Source: JAAYJK01 sp964501655 (GTDB taxonomy: Bacteria; Bacillota; Syntrophomonadia; Syntrophomonadales; Syntrophomonadaceae). Taken from it: DNA of 64,000 bases. A program made the position numbers and the translations under genes. The DNA is taken from contig CAZCTN010000014.1 in NCBI GenBank assembly GCA_964501655.1, forward strand, positions 7,216 through 71,215, written 5' to 3'. The notes under the pieces are model-generated. The model saw only the letters and a program-made list of their open reading frames with translations. It ran no database searches and was not told where the DNA came from. Below are positions 8,276-16,585 of the stretch, one piece after another. The number at the start of each line of letters is the position of its first letter. Position 1 is the first letter of the stretch.

Positions 8276-8721
8276 TTTTGGCCTTCCTTCTTTCCTTTAT
8301 TTTTGTCTAAAATCCTTAAGCTTATATTATCATAATAAAAAATGCTTTAAAAACATATATTCCCCAAAACCTCATCGACGAAAACAACTAAAAGAGTAAT
8401 ATCATATTTTTTTAAACTACCCAAAGCTCATTTATTACCGGCCGTTTGCTGAATACTGCAGGCGAGAAGATGTCCCCCGCTTTCTTGAAGCGGTTGGGCT
8501 TTCCTATCAACAAAACCGGCGGCAGGTTCTAGTCTCGCTTCGGAAATGGGTTGAACTGCTTGGTAAGCTTCTCCATTGGCAGTCTGCGGTTCTTTGCCGG
8601 GATAACCAACTTAGCTATATATTAACTTTTGAAGAACTATCTGGAACCTTCTGGTGTATAAAAGAATAGTATTTATTATCAAGAAAAGAGAACTCTTTTT
8701 ATAAGCAAAGGAGGTAACGAT
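8276..8721. other. Intergenic stretch with a possible decayed gene
   Basis: 446 bases without a usable gene. A plus-strand frame stays open from about 8405 to a TAG at 8667-8669 and gives protein-like text (for example VPRFLEAVGLSYQQNRRQV), but it has no ATG, GTG or TTG start. It also contains a six-pair hairpin (8477-8493) and a partial copy of the dispersed repeat (about 8519-8562). It could be a gene remnant or simply chance open frame. Confidence 0.3.
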
Positions 8722-9330
8722 TTGAGAAGGTATGCGCCGGCTGAAGGTGCTAAAAGTGATTGGTGCTCTGAGCAACACAGCGAAGTCCTGGACAAAAGAT
8801 TCTGTTACTTTTCCAAACATCCCCAGCCCAAAGGAATATTACTGGAATGTGGGTGTAATCCTCAAGACGCGACATTTGATCCCAACCAGCTGGAACCGGA
8901 AACAAAGGTATTAGATAGGGTAGTAGTAGATACCACCTGTCTTTTCAGGCCGATGGTAAAGATCGAGTTTTCGAGTTTGGTCTTCTTTGATGTGGCTCTG
9001 GAAACTCCTGATCGGCAAAGGAGTTTTACTCTTATTCTGACCTTTGAATTGATCAGGAAATGTAATGGAATTGAGGATACATTAAGAGAATGGACATTCC
9101 GCCGATTGATTGAATTCATTCCCGTACAGGGTAAAATTATCGAGGATTGGCAGGAAGAGACGCCTTTCACTGTAACTTTCTGTGACAGAACTTGTCCGGA
9201 TTGCTGCACATATGAAATGAGAGTTACTTCGACCAGAATAAATGACCCTTCTACAGCACCAGACTTTGAGGCAGTAAGAGTGACTAAACCAGACATTAGT
9301 GCATTGGCTCAGGGATTATGCGGAGATTAA
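8722..9330 (+). CDS. Cys-containing DUF4489-like protein (second copy)
   Basis: A 202-residue paralog of the protein at 5518-6126. It has the same GILLECG-type opening (VVMNCG in the other copy), the core FRPMVKIEFSSLVFFDV and LILTFELIRKCNG, a Cys cluster CDRTCPDCCTYEM near residues 153-165, and the ending ISALAQGLCGD. The TTG start at 8722 has a textbook AAAGGAGGT six to seven bases before it; the first downstream ATG is out of frame. Function unknown. It has its own terminator. Two diverged copies of equal length within 4 kb suggest an old duplication. Confidence 0.7.
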   Translation: MRRYAPAEGAKSDWCSEQHSEVLDKRFCYFSKHPQPKGILLECGCNPQDATFDPNQLEPETKVLDRVVVDTTCLFRPMVKIEFSSLVFFDVALETPDRQRSFTLILTFELIRKCNGIEDTLREWTFRRLIEFIPVQGKIIEDWQEETPFTVTFCDRTCPDCCTYEMRVTSTRINDPSTAPDFEAVRVTKPDISALAQGLCGD

Positions 9331-9356
9331 GCTCAAATCCATGAAGTGCCCAAATT

Positions 9357-9386
9357 AACCGCAGAGAGATCTGCGGTTTTCTTGTT
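9357..9386 (+). terminator. Terminator after the second DUF4489-like gene
   Basis: AACCGCAGA (9357-9365) pairs perfectly with TCTGCGGTT (9370-9378) around a four-base loop, followed by TTCTTGTTT. Confidence 0.85.
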
Positions 9387-9425
9387 TCTGTATAGATCAG
9401 AGGTGACAACCATCCGGTTATACGG

Positions 9426-11744
9426 TTAGCAGGGAGGTCCATTAGCCTCTATCATTTCTATGAAGGTATTGGCCAGGTCAGGATCAAACTGGGTGCCGGC
9501 AGCCAGCCGGATTTTCTCCAGGGCCTGACTATGACTCATGGGCTGGCGATAGGGACGGCCATGGACCATGGCCTCATAAGCAGAGACTATGGCCAGCATT
9601 CTGCATTCGAAGGGGATGTCGTATCCATCCAGGCCCAGGGGATAGCCATGGCCATTCCACCATTCATGATGTTTCAGGATCCAGCCGGCTATGGGAAGTA
9701 GCTCAGGGGAACTGTGAGCGATACGGTGGCCTATTTCACAGTGACGGGATACCTCCTTTTTTTCTTCCAAGGTCAACAGCCCGGGTTTAAAGAGAATGCG
9801 ATCAGGGATACCAACTTTGCCTATATTATGGAAACGAGCCAGAAGACTTAAATCAGCCATCCGGTCGGTGGAAATCTTGTTGCGCCGGGCGAAGGACAAC
9901 AGCAGGTCTTGTACTCGCTGGCTTTGCGCCTCGGGGATGATTCCCCTTATGTTTAAAGAATTCATCATGGTCTGTACAAGATCAATCTGTACGCTGCTGC
10001 TGTGGTGGAGTTTTTCCCGATACATGTTATCATCTGCATTAATAAACAGCATTCTGAGGCTTAATTCATTATTCTCTGAGCAGGAACAGCCTATGGATAT
10101 GCTCAGAGGCAGGGTGGGATCTTTGTGGTTAAAACGGTCTACAGCTGCTTGAATTCTGTGGCTGTAGTTTTCCAGTTTGGATTGACTGCAACCGGACACA
10201 AGAATGGCAAACTCATCTCCGCCGATTCTGGCCACTATGTCATTCGGATGGGCAACTGATTTCAGGATATTCGCTGCAGCTTTCAAAACCGCGTCACCAC
10301 TGTCGTGTCCCAAAATATCATTAATTAACTTGAGACCATCGATGTCACAGATGATAAGACCGGGCGAGGAATTTCCTGCTTGGCGTATCTGCTGTTCAAA
10401 GTAACCGCGATTGTGAAGGGCGGTGAGAGCATCATGGGTACTGGCATATTGCAGCTGCTGGTTAACCATCTGTAATTCAGTGGTGGTTTGCTTGAGTTCA
10501 CCCGTTACAGTATTGATAAGGGAAGTTAGAGCTTTCAGGATACTCAGGTTCCTGGAAGCAATGTTATCTATTGCCGTTCCCTCTTCCGATTGTTCCTGAT
10601 CAGCTTCCGGATAGTCCTCAGATAAGGGGGGGTGAGATGTCTCGGATTCCGCCAAAACAACGGCGGTCATAGTATTGCTCAGCAACTGGTTGCTTTTATC
10701 GGCATGGAAAAATTCTCCGCCGGTGTAGAAACCTGATGTGGGAGCAATGGCTTGCAGGGGCAGGGTCTCGATCTGAGCTGAGTCTTGCAGATAGCTTCGC
10801 CGCGCCAGACAAGAGTATACAAATATGCTCTCTGCCGGTTGTTTTCGTATGTCCAGCAACAGATCATCTATCTGTTCAAGAATCAGGTTAATGTCGCCGA
10901 AGCTAAAACATACTGTATCCCCATTGGCAAAATCTCCGTTAAAGCCCAGGGAATCATCCTCATATCGAGACATGGGGGCTCTTGCTATATGGATGCCATG
11001 TTTGTTTATTACCAGGGGGAATTCGATGCCGTCCATGATATCGAACTCCTGGTATGCTCCCAGATAATGGTGATAAACCTGGTAGGCAGGTATATTATCA
11101 ATAGTATAAACCCGTGAGGTATCAGCATGAGTAATAGTCATCTCTTTGCCTATTGGCTGCCAGCCCAGGCGGTTATGGCGAGTAACCCTCAAATCTTTGC
11201 CGCACAGGAGGGCAGCCGCAAATCCGTGCTCGGCAATTTCTTCATCAGTAAAGACTAGATATTTGCTGCCGTTAAGATTATTGCCGGCAATACCTCCCGC
11301 TACGGGCAAGTTGGGGTTGATGGATTGGATGCAGCTTAATAATCGGGTGATATAGTCTGAGGGTGTTGCGTATAGAATAAGCAGCCGGGCCTCGGGATTA
11401 TTCAGAGCAGCTACGGGTAGTTCATAATTGTCTCCATTTGTTAAGGGGAATAATATTGTTTCTACATCACTATGCTGAAAAACAGAAAAAGACAGGACTA
11501 TACCGCCGGAACTAATAATCCCGTTAATGATTTCACCATTGGTAGTGGTTCCAATTATTTTAGCTGCAGGAAGGAGATAATTAATCTGCCTGCATATATC
11601 TCGCAGGAGTCTTTTGTCTGTGACACCGGTATAAATCTGAACCAGAATGGCACGATTATCGGGAGATGATAGTATATCCTTATTATCTTCCACGTATCGG
11701 ACCAGACTGGGATAGTTAATATAATAAGTATTGATGCTATACAT
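9426..11744 (-). CDS. FIST sensor - GGDEF - HD-GYP signalling protein
   Basis: A 772-residue cytoplasmic protein. Residues ~25-215 resemble the FIST_N domain (IGTTTNGEI, VAGGIAGNN) and ~220-375 FIST_C, a ligand sensor thought to bind small molecules such as amino acids. After a linker, a diguanylate cyclase domain (~430-600) has an intact RIGGDEF motif. The C-terminal ~165 residues are HD-GYP, with HHEWWNGHGYP present. The catalytic HD pair is changed: the sequence reads FHNIGK where FHDIGK is normal, so phosphodiesterase activity may be weakened or lost. ATG 11744 is chosen because GGAGG precedes it by five bases. Monocistronic. Confidence 0.88.
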   Translation of the reverse strand: MYSINTYYINYPSLVRYVEDNKDILSSPDNRAILVQIYTGVTDKRLLRDICRQINYLLPAAKIIGTTTNGEIINGIISSGGIVLSFSVFQHSDVETILFPLTNGDNYELPVAALNNPEARLLILYATPSDYITRLLSCIQSINPNLPVAGGIAGNNLNGSKYLVFTDEEIAEHGFAAALLCGKDLRVTRHNRLGWQPIGKEMTITHADTSRVYTIDNIPAYQVYHHYLGAYQEFDIMDGIEFPLVINKHGIHIARAPMSRYEDDSLGFNGDFANGDTVCFSFGDINLILEQIDDLLLDIRKQPAESIFVYSCLARRSYLQDSAQIETLPLQAIAPTSGFYTGGEFFHADKSNQLLSNTMTAVVLAESETSHPPLSEDYPEADQEQSEEGTAIDNIASRNLSILKALTSLINTVTGELKQTTTELQMVNQQLQYASTHDALTALHNRGYFEQQIRQAGNSSPGLIICDIDGLKLINDILGHDSGDAVLKAAANILKSVAHPNDIVARIGGDEFAILVSGCSQSKLENYSHRIQAAVDRFNHKDPTLPLSISIGCSCSENNELSLRMLFINADDNMYREKLHHSSSVQIDLVQTMMNSLNIRGIIPEAQSQRVQDLLLSFARRNKISTDRMADLSLLARFHNIGKVGIPDRILFKPGLLTLEEKKEVSRHCEIGHRIAHSSPELLPIAGWILKHHEWWNGHGYPLGLDGYDIPFECRMLAIVSAYEAMVHGRPYRQPMSHSQALEKIRLAAGTQFDPDLANTFIEMIEANGPPC

Positions 11745-11804
11745 TTCGTCCTCCATATAACCCCAAGGGCATATTAATATATCGACTAAAAGGAAAGATT
11801 TCAA

Positions 11805-12088
11805 TAGACTTAATGGACTAAATTGTTGAAAATATTGTTAATATTTTACTGTAGTTCCTATACCCAATAAGCATTATCATAACGACAATGTTGATTATTG
11901 CTTTGAGAGAATTACAGCAGGAAACCTGGCCGATATTTGCCAGGAAAATGCGTGTAAACCTGAGGAGATACTTGGGCTTAAGAAACCAGAAGAAAAGGGG
12001 TGATTATAATGAGAATAAGTGAGCTAGATAACAAGCAAGGATGGATTTTTTATCCAAAGCAATTGCTTCCGCTGAGGTGGTGAAACTC
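11805..12088. other. Intergenic stretch between minus-strand genes
   Basis: About 280 bases. A plus-strand frame (about 11905-12003) reads ITAGNLADICQENACKPEEI before a stop, and an ATG at 12010 with AAGGGG upstream gives 24 codons (MRISELDNKQGW...) before a stop. Neither has a full gene and they may be remnants. I see no other structure. Confidence 0.25.
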
Positions 12089-12559
12089 TCAAGGTTTCTT
12101 TTTATGCCGGTTTGGATTCCAGGTCCACGGTTTCAACTGCACTGCCATGTGGTTAAGGGCGGAGAAGGAATCAAGAAAGTCATGGATCCGTTCGAAAATC
12201 AGGCCGGCCGCAAACCAGAAGGGAAAGAAATCCAGGCGGATTAGACCATCCACTGTATAGGGACTAAACCCCGAATAATCCCAGGGGCAGAATCCAATGA
12301 ATTGTATTAACAACCAGCCGCTGATATATTCGATGAAAAGTATCAAGGAAACCCAGATAAATCCTCGAATAGGCCAGGGAGCTGGCCTGATCCTATCATG
12401 CACCGGCTCCAATAATACCGCCATCCCATAGATAGGGAACATCCACAGGTAGGTGTAGCCGGTCAGGCTTAATGATCCCCTGAGCAGAGAACCGCTGCCG
12501 GTAAATATTATTTCGAATATCCAGCCAATGAATCCGTACATAATAAATCTTCTGAACAT
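12089..12559 (-). CDS. Small four-helix membrane protein (CmpB-like putative ABC transporter permease)
   Basis: A 156-residue protein with about four hydrophobic helices. It opens FIMYGFIGWIFEIIFTG, followed by LLRGSLSLTGYTYLWMFPIYG and IEYISGWLLI, the pattern of the family annotated as putative ABC-transporter type IV / CmpB in Clostridia. No ATPase partner is nearby and the family's function is not established. The C-terminal 20 residues are basic and presumably cytoplasmic. The ATG at 12559 is the only good start at the beginning of the first helix. Monocistronic as far as can be seen. Confidence 0.7.
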   Translation of the reverse strand: MFRRFIMYGFIGWIFEIIFTGSGSLLRGSLSLTGYTYLWMFPIYGMAVLLEPVHDRIRPAPWPIRGFIWVSLILFIEYISGWLLIQFIGFCPWDYSGFSPYTVDGLIRLDFFPFWFAAGLIFERIHDFLDSFSALNHMAVQLKPWTWNPNRHKKKP

Positions 12560-12848
12560 AAGTATAGTATGTTTGAGGGCACCCGTTTCTTAACCTGTAA
12601 ATTAATGGGTACAGTGCTGGGACTGGGCGGGGAACGGAGTGTTATTAATGCTTCTGGATAGGGACGAGGATAGGCCCGCATCGGCCATAGCTTTATGAAG
12701 AACAGCTATTATTACTTGGAAGGTGGCAGCACAAATTTTTCAATGATTTTTCCGGGGAAATTATAGTAATATGGTAATTAAGCTAGAGGAAGGAAATAGT
12801 TCCTGGGAAATATGGCGAAGATACCCATGGAGGGGGAGGAGGAAAAAT

Positions 12849-13730
12849 ATGAAGAGACTTACTCAGAATGTGATGCTGCTGGGAAATGGTTATTTTAACT
12901 ATTACCTGGTTGGACAAAAAGAAGCGGCCCTGGTGGAATGCGGAACCAGTGCAGGGGCAGCTATCCTGGCCAAACAATGGCAAGAGTTGGAGGAGAAACC
13001 TGATATAAAATATCTGGTAGCCCTGCATTCCCATTTTGATCATGCCTGCGGCATTCCTGCCCTAAAAGAACTATTTCCCCAGGCTCAGGTAGCGGCCAGT
13101 AAGGCAGGGCAGAAACTGCTGGGTAAAGAGCGCGTGGTCAGAGGATTGTTCGGGTACGATCAGGTAGTGAGTGACAACTACCTGCGTCATGGTTTGGTGG
13201 ACAGTGAGATAAAAGGACCGGACTGTGAGAACATAGCAGTGGACATAGCCGTAGGGGAGGGGGATGTCCTTGACCTGGGCGGAGGCCTGCAACTGAAGTT
13301 TATTGATGCCCCCGGTCATAGTGTCTGTTCTATCTGTGCCTATCTGGAAAAAGATCAGGTTATGTTGGTTTCAGATGCAGCGGGGATAAAAGGACAGGAC
13401 AATCAGATATCCCCAGTGTTTTTCCAGGACTACGATCTTTATGTAGATACGATAAATAAACTGATGTCTTATCCGGCTCAGGTGGTTGGGGTCGCTCACG
13501 GGGATATAATAGCGGGGGAAGAGGTGCCGGAATATTACCGGGCAAGTCTGAGTGCAGCCTCAAGCTGCTTTGAACTGATCAGGGATCAGCTGGCCGGGGG
13601 AAAGGATGAAAAGCTTCTGGCCGCTGAACTCTATGAGCGGTTCATTAAGGACGGTATACTGTTATATCCAGCTGATATGATGACCGGGGCTATGACCCTT
13701 TTGATTGAGAGCGTTAAACGAAAACTCTAG
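12849..13730 (+). CDS. Metallo-beta-lactamase-fold hydrolase (tandem copy 1)
   Basis: A 293-residue protein. The zinc motif HSHFDHACG (about residues 60-68) matches HxHxDH, followed by the DAPGHS, SDAAG and AHGD metal-ligand segments of the MBL fold. No lactamase, RNase J or flavodiiron features are present. Members hydrolyse thioesters, lactones or phosphoesters; the substrate is unknown. The ATG at 12849 is preceded by GGAGGAAAAAT; an upstream in-frame ATG at 12771 would add residues outside the fold. It is followed after 73 bases by a clear paralog. Confidence 0.85.
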   Translation: MKRLTQNVMLLGNGYFNYYLVGQKEAALVECGTSAGAAILAKQWQELEEKPDIKYLVALHSHFDHACGIPALKELFPQAQVAASKAGQKLLGKERVVRGLFGYDQVVSDNYLRHGLVDSEIKGPDCENIAVDIAVGEGDVLDLGGGLQLKFIDAPGHSVCSICAYLEKDQVMLVSDAAGIKGQDNQISPVFFQDYDLYVDTINKLMSYPAQVVGVAHGDIIAGEEVPEYYRASLSAASSCFELIRDQLAGGKDEKLLAAELYERFIKDGILLYPADMMTGAMTLLIESVKRKL

Positions 13731-13803
13731 CCAGATACAAGCAGCGCTACTACTTGGTGGTACAGGGGTTAAAAGGTTCTCCTGGCGGGAAGGAGGGTTC
13801 TGT

Positions 13804-14688
13804 ATGTTGCGAAAGCTGGCTGATAATGTTCTCATGATGGGCAACCAGCATTTCAATTATGTAGTAGTTGGACAGGAGGAGGCGGTGCTAATTGAATGCG
13901 GGGTCAGTGCGGGGGTGATGAGTTTTCGCCAGGATTGGCAGCAACTATCCAACCCTCCGAAGATCAAAAAAATTGTAGCTATGCATGAGCACTTTGATCA
14001 CGTATGCGGTATTCCCGGATTGCGAGAGATGTTGCCCGGGGTTCCGGTTTTAGCCCATCCCCGGGCCGGCCGGGTGCTTGCCAAAAGTTCGGTAGTAAAA
14101 GATTTTTTCCGGCAGGACGATGAGATGTCCGACTTGTTTACCAGGCGAAGAATAATTAAGGAAAAACCACCTGCTCTTGGAATAGATTCCATTGCTATTG
14201 ATGAATATATAAGTGAAGGAGATACTGTCCCCATAGATATCTTTTCCGGGCTGAGGGTAATGGAGACTCCCGGCCACAGCCCGAGTTCGCTTGCACTTTA
14301 TCTTAAGGCGGAACAGATGATGTGCCTTTCTGATGCGGGGGGATACCAGATCAGAAGTGATTTTATCTTTCCCATCTTTTTTCAGGGCTATGAATCATAC
14401 CTGGAAAGTATCGAAAGGATGAGCACCATACCTACCCGTATCCTGGCTTTGCCTCACGGTCAAATTTGGACCGGGGTATCAGTGCATCTTTTCTATCGCC
14501 GGGCCCGGGAAGAAGCAGAAAAAGCCTTCAAAAGTATCCGGCGCAGACTGGAGGAAGGTATGGAAGGTGACGAGATAGAAAAAGCCCTTTACCAACATTA
14601 CTACCGGGACGACCTGACCATTTATACCCCGGATAATATCCGCCTTTGTGTCAAACTCCTGGTGCAAAGAGTTAAGGAATGTCTATAG
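13804..14688 (+). CDS. Metallo-beta-lactamase-fold hydrolase (tandem copy 2)
   Basis: A 294-residue paralog of the preceding gene. It shares the MLRKLADNV-type opening, NYVVVGQEEAVLIECG, the zinc motif MHEHFDHVCG, ETPGHSPSS, SDAGG and LPHGQ. It starts at ATG 13804 behind GGAAGGAGG. The substrate is unknown. One metal-site difference from copy 1 is a terminal HGQ in place of HGD; this could alter activity. The two genes are probably cotranscribed. Confidence 0.85.
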   Translation: MLRKLADNVLMMGNQHFNYVVVGQEEAVLIECGVSAGVMSFRQDWQQLSNPPKIKKIVAMHEHFDHVCGIPGLREMLPGVPVLAHPRAGRVLAKSSVVKDFFRQDDEMSDLFTRRRIIKEKPPALGIDSIAIDEYISEGDTVPIDIFSGLRVMETPGHSPSSLALYLKAEQMMCLSDAGGYQIRSDFIFPIFFQGYESYLESIERMSTIPTRILALPHGQIWTGVSVHLFYRRAREEAEKAFKSIRRRLEEGMEGDEIEKALYQHYYRDDLTIYTPDNIRLCVKLLVQRVKECL

Positions 14689-14806
14689 AACAGCTTAATA
14701 CTGGACAGTTGGGAGCAGGCGGGTGATATCCATCCTTCTTGTAAGGCTATAATCAGGCGAAAAGAAGTGCCCTGCTTTTCTAAGCCATGGAATTCCTATT
14801 TAAAAA

Positions 14807-14870
14807 CAGGGAGCAGGTTCTAATCCCTGCCGTTTTGCGGCGGCGGCTTGAAACTGCTCCACAATTTTTA
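14807..14870. repeat. Dispersed hairpin element, most complete copy
   Basis: GGAGCAGGTTCTA at the left and TTGAAACTGCTCC at the right form outer arms (GGAGCAG/CTGCTCC). An inner CTGCCG/CGGCGG segment can also pair. Similar text occurs at about 4350-4415, 8519-8562 and 50824-50865, always between genes. No coding capacity; it looks like a small palindromic intergenic repeat. Confidence 0.55.
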
Positions 14871-14877
14871 CCTATGC

Positions 14878-14911
14878 CCAAAACGAGACCCGGGCAGTTT
14901 GGCCCGGGTCT
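14878..14911 (-). terminator. glnA terminator (minus strand)
   Basis: AGACCCGGGC (14886-14895) and GCCCGGGTCT (14902-14911) are perfect ten-base arms. On the minus strand they are followed by CGTTTTG, about 40 bases past the glnA stop. Confidence 0.8.
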
Positions 14912-14951
14912 GGAAGATAATACAAAAAGATGCCAGGTTTATCCCTTAACT

Positions 14952-16385
14952 TTACAGGTCATAATATAACTCAAATTCCATAGGATGAGGCAGGCTATTG
15001 ATCTTGGCGGCTTCAGCCCGCTTGGCTTCTATCCAAATCTCTATAAGCCGGGCCGGAAATACTCCGCCGGCCAGTAAGAATTCGTGGTCTTTTACCAAGG
15101 CGTCCAGGGCTTCGTCCAGGGTTTTGGGCAGGGATTTGATCTTGGCCTGTTCCTCCGGAGACAGTTTATAGAGATTAACATCATAAGGCCCAAAACCTTC
15201 GGCAACAGGATCTATCTGGTTTTTGATCCCATCCAGACCCGCCATCAGAATAGCCGTATATCCCAAATAAGGATTGCAGGTAGCATCCGAGGAGCGGAAT
15301 TCAAAGCGCTTGGTTTCAGGAGTCTTGGCGTAAGCCGGAATTCTGATTACCGCACTGCGGTTGGAAGTAGCGAAGCATATACTGACCGGGGCTTCGTAGC
15401 CGGGTACCAGGCGTTTGTAGGAATTAGTGGAGGGATTGGTAAAAGCCAGAACTGCCGGCGCATGTTTTAACAAACCACCAATAAAATACAGAGCGGTTTT
15501 ACTCAGTCCGGCATAACCGTTTTCATCATAAAACAGGGGCTGACCGTTTTTGAACAGGTGCATATGTACATGCATGCCGTTGCCGGCTTCTCCGAATAGA
15601 GGTTTGGGTAAAAAGGTAGCGGTTTTTCCTTCCTGGAAAGCCAGGTTTTTGATTAAGTATTTGGCCAGCATGGTTTTGTCAGCCATTTCCCGCATGGTAC
15701 CGAATTCCACTTCGATTTCCACCTGCCCCGGGCCCCCTACCTCGTGATGATGATATTTTACCGGGATATTATTTTCTTCCAACAGCAGGCACATGCGTGA
15801 TCTTAAATCGTATAGTATGTCTTGCGGGGGGGCGATATGGTAGCCGCCCTTAAGAGGTATTTTGTAGCCCAGGTTTTGGTATTCTTCATCTCCGCTGTTC
15901 CAGATAGCCTGTTCAGCATCAATGGAAAACCCGGTTTTTTGAGGTTGACAAGTATAAGTAACATTATCAAAAATATTGAACTCATACTCGGGACCAATTC
16001 TCAATTCATCTGCTATGCCAGTCGAGGCCATATATTCTTCGGCTTTAATGGCAATGGCCCGGGGATCTTGCTCGAATCGGTAATTTTCCGGTTCAGCAAT
16101 AACATATACATCTCCGATCATGCTAAGGGTAGGTACATCCGTGAAAGGGTCAAAGACTGAGGTGGTAATGTCAGGAATGAAAACCATGTCGCTCTTCTCG
16201 ACCGGAGCAAAACCATAGTTGGAACCGTCAAATCCGATACCGTATTTGAGAGTGTCGGGGGTAAAACGACCAATGGGGATGCCCAGGTGGCGCCATCTGC
16301 CTAGTAAATCAATCATCTTGAAATCAATCATTTGAATTTTCTGTTCACTGCAAAATTTCGTTACTTCTTCGTAACTTCTGAACAT
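14952..16385 (-). CDS. glnA: Glutamine synthetase, type I
   Basis: A 477-residue GSI enzyme: glutamate + NH4+ + ATP to glutamine. Visible motifs are GFDGSN near residue 52 (the ammonium/latch region, normally DGSS), GPEYEFNIFD with metal-binding Glu, the KGGYH region, HHHEVGGPGQVEIE, GNGMHVHMH and the ATP/Glu segments NPSTNSYKRL and RFEFRSSDATCNPYL. NLYKLSPEE near residue 400 resembles the adenylylation loop NLYDLPPEE of GSI-beta, which is not usual for Firmicutes. The ATG has GGAGG a few bases upstream. No glnR or glnK neighbour, and it is transcribed alone. A second, divergent GS-like ligase is encoded at 55321-56694. Confidence 0.95.
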   Translation of the reverse strand: MFRSYEEVTKFCSEQKIQMIDFKMIDLLGRWRHLGIPIGRFTPDTLKYGIGFDGSNYGFAPVEKSDMVFIPDITTSVFDPFTDVPTLSMIGDVYVIAEPENYRFEQDPRAIAIKAEEYMASTGIADELRIGPEYEFNIFDNVTYTCQPQKTGFSIDAEQAIWNSGDEEYQNLGYKIPLKGGYHIAPPQDILYDLRSRMCLLLEENNIPVKYHHHEVGGPGQVEIEVEFGTMREMADKTMLAKYLIKNLAFQEGKTATFLPKPLFGEAGNGMHVHMHLFKNGQPLFYDENGYAGLSKTALYFIGGLLKHAPAVLAFTNPSTNSYKRLVPGYEAPVSICFATSNRSAVIRIPAYAKTPETKRFEFRSSDATCNPYLGYTAILMAGLDGIKNQIDPVAEGFGPYDVNLYKLSPEEQAKIKSLPKTLDEALDALVKDHEFLLAGGVFPARLIEIWIEAKRAEAAKINSLPHPMEFELYYDL

Positions 16386-16543
16386 TTATAAGCCTCCTTT
16401 GCCTTATATAACACTCCGAAATTATAGCAAAAATATATCAGATAGGTAAAGTATTTTAAATGCTGTATACAGTATTATGTATGGCGGAATGCAAGCTGGC
16501 TGGAAGTATATTCTATTAGACATTCAGGTATATCTGCTTTAGG

Positions 16544-16576
16544 GGCTTAATAAGATGTAATACATCTTACTAAGCC
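16544..16576. repeat. 16-base inverted repeat upstream of the membrane-anchored protein
   Basis: GGCTTAATAAGATGTA (16544-16559) and TACATCTTACTAAGCC (16561-16576) pair at all positions with one G-U. No T tract follows on either strand, so it is not a normal terminator. It lies just before the 16586 gene and about 160 bases upstream of glnA on the other strand; an operator is possible. Confidence 0.5.
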
Positions 16577-16585
16577 TTAAGATGC

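Noticed and set aside
12041..12244. 67-codon plus-strand frame
   Set aside because: It lies mostly antisense to the CmpB-like membrane gene, which has clear family motifs and helices.
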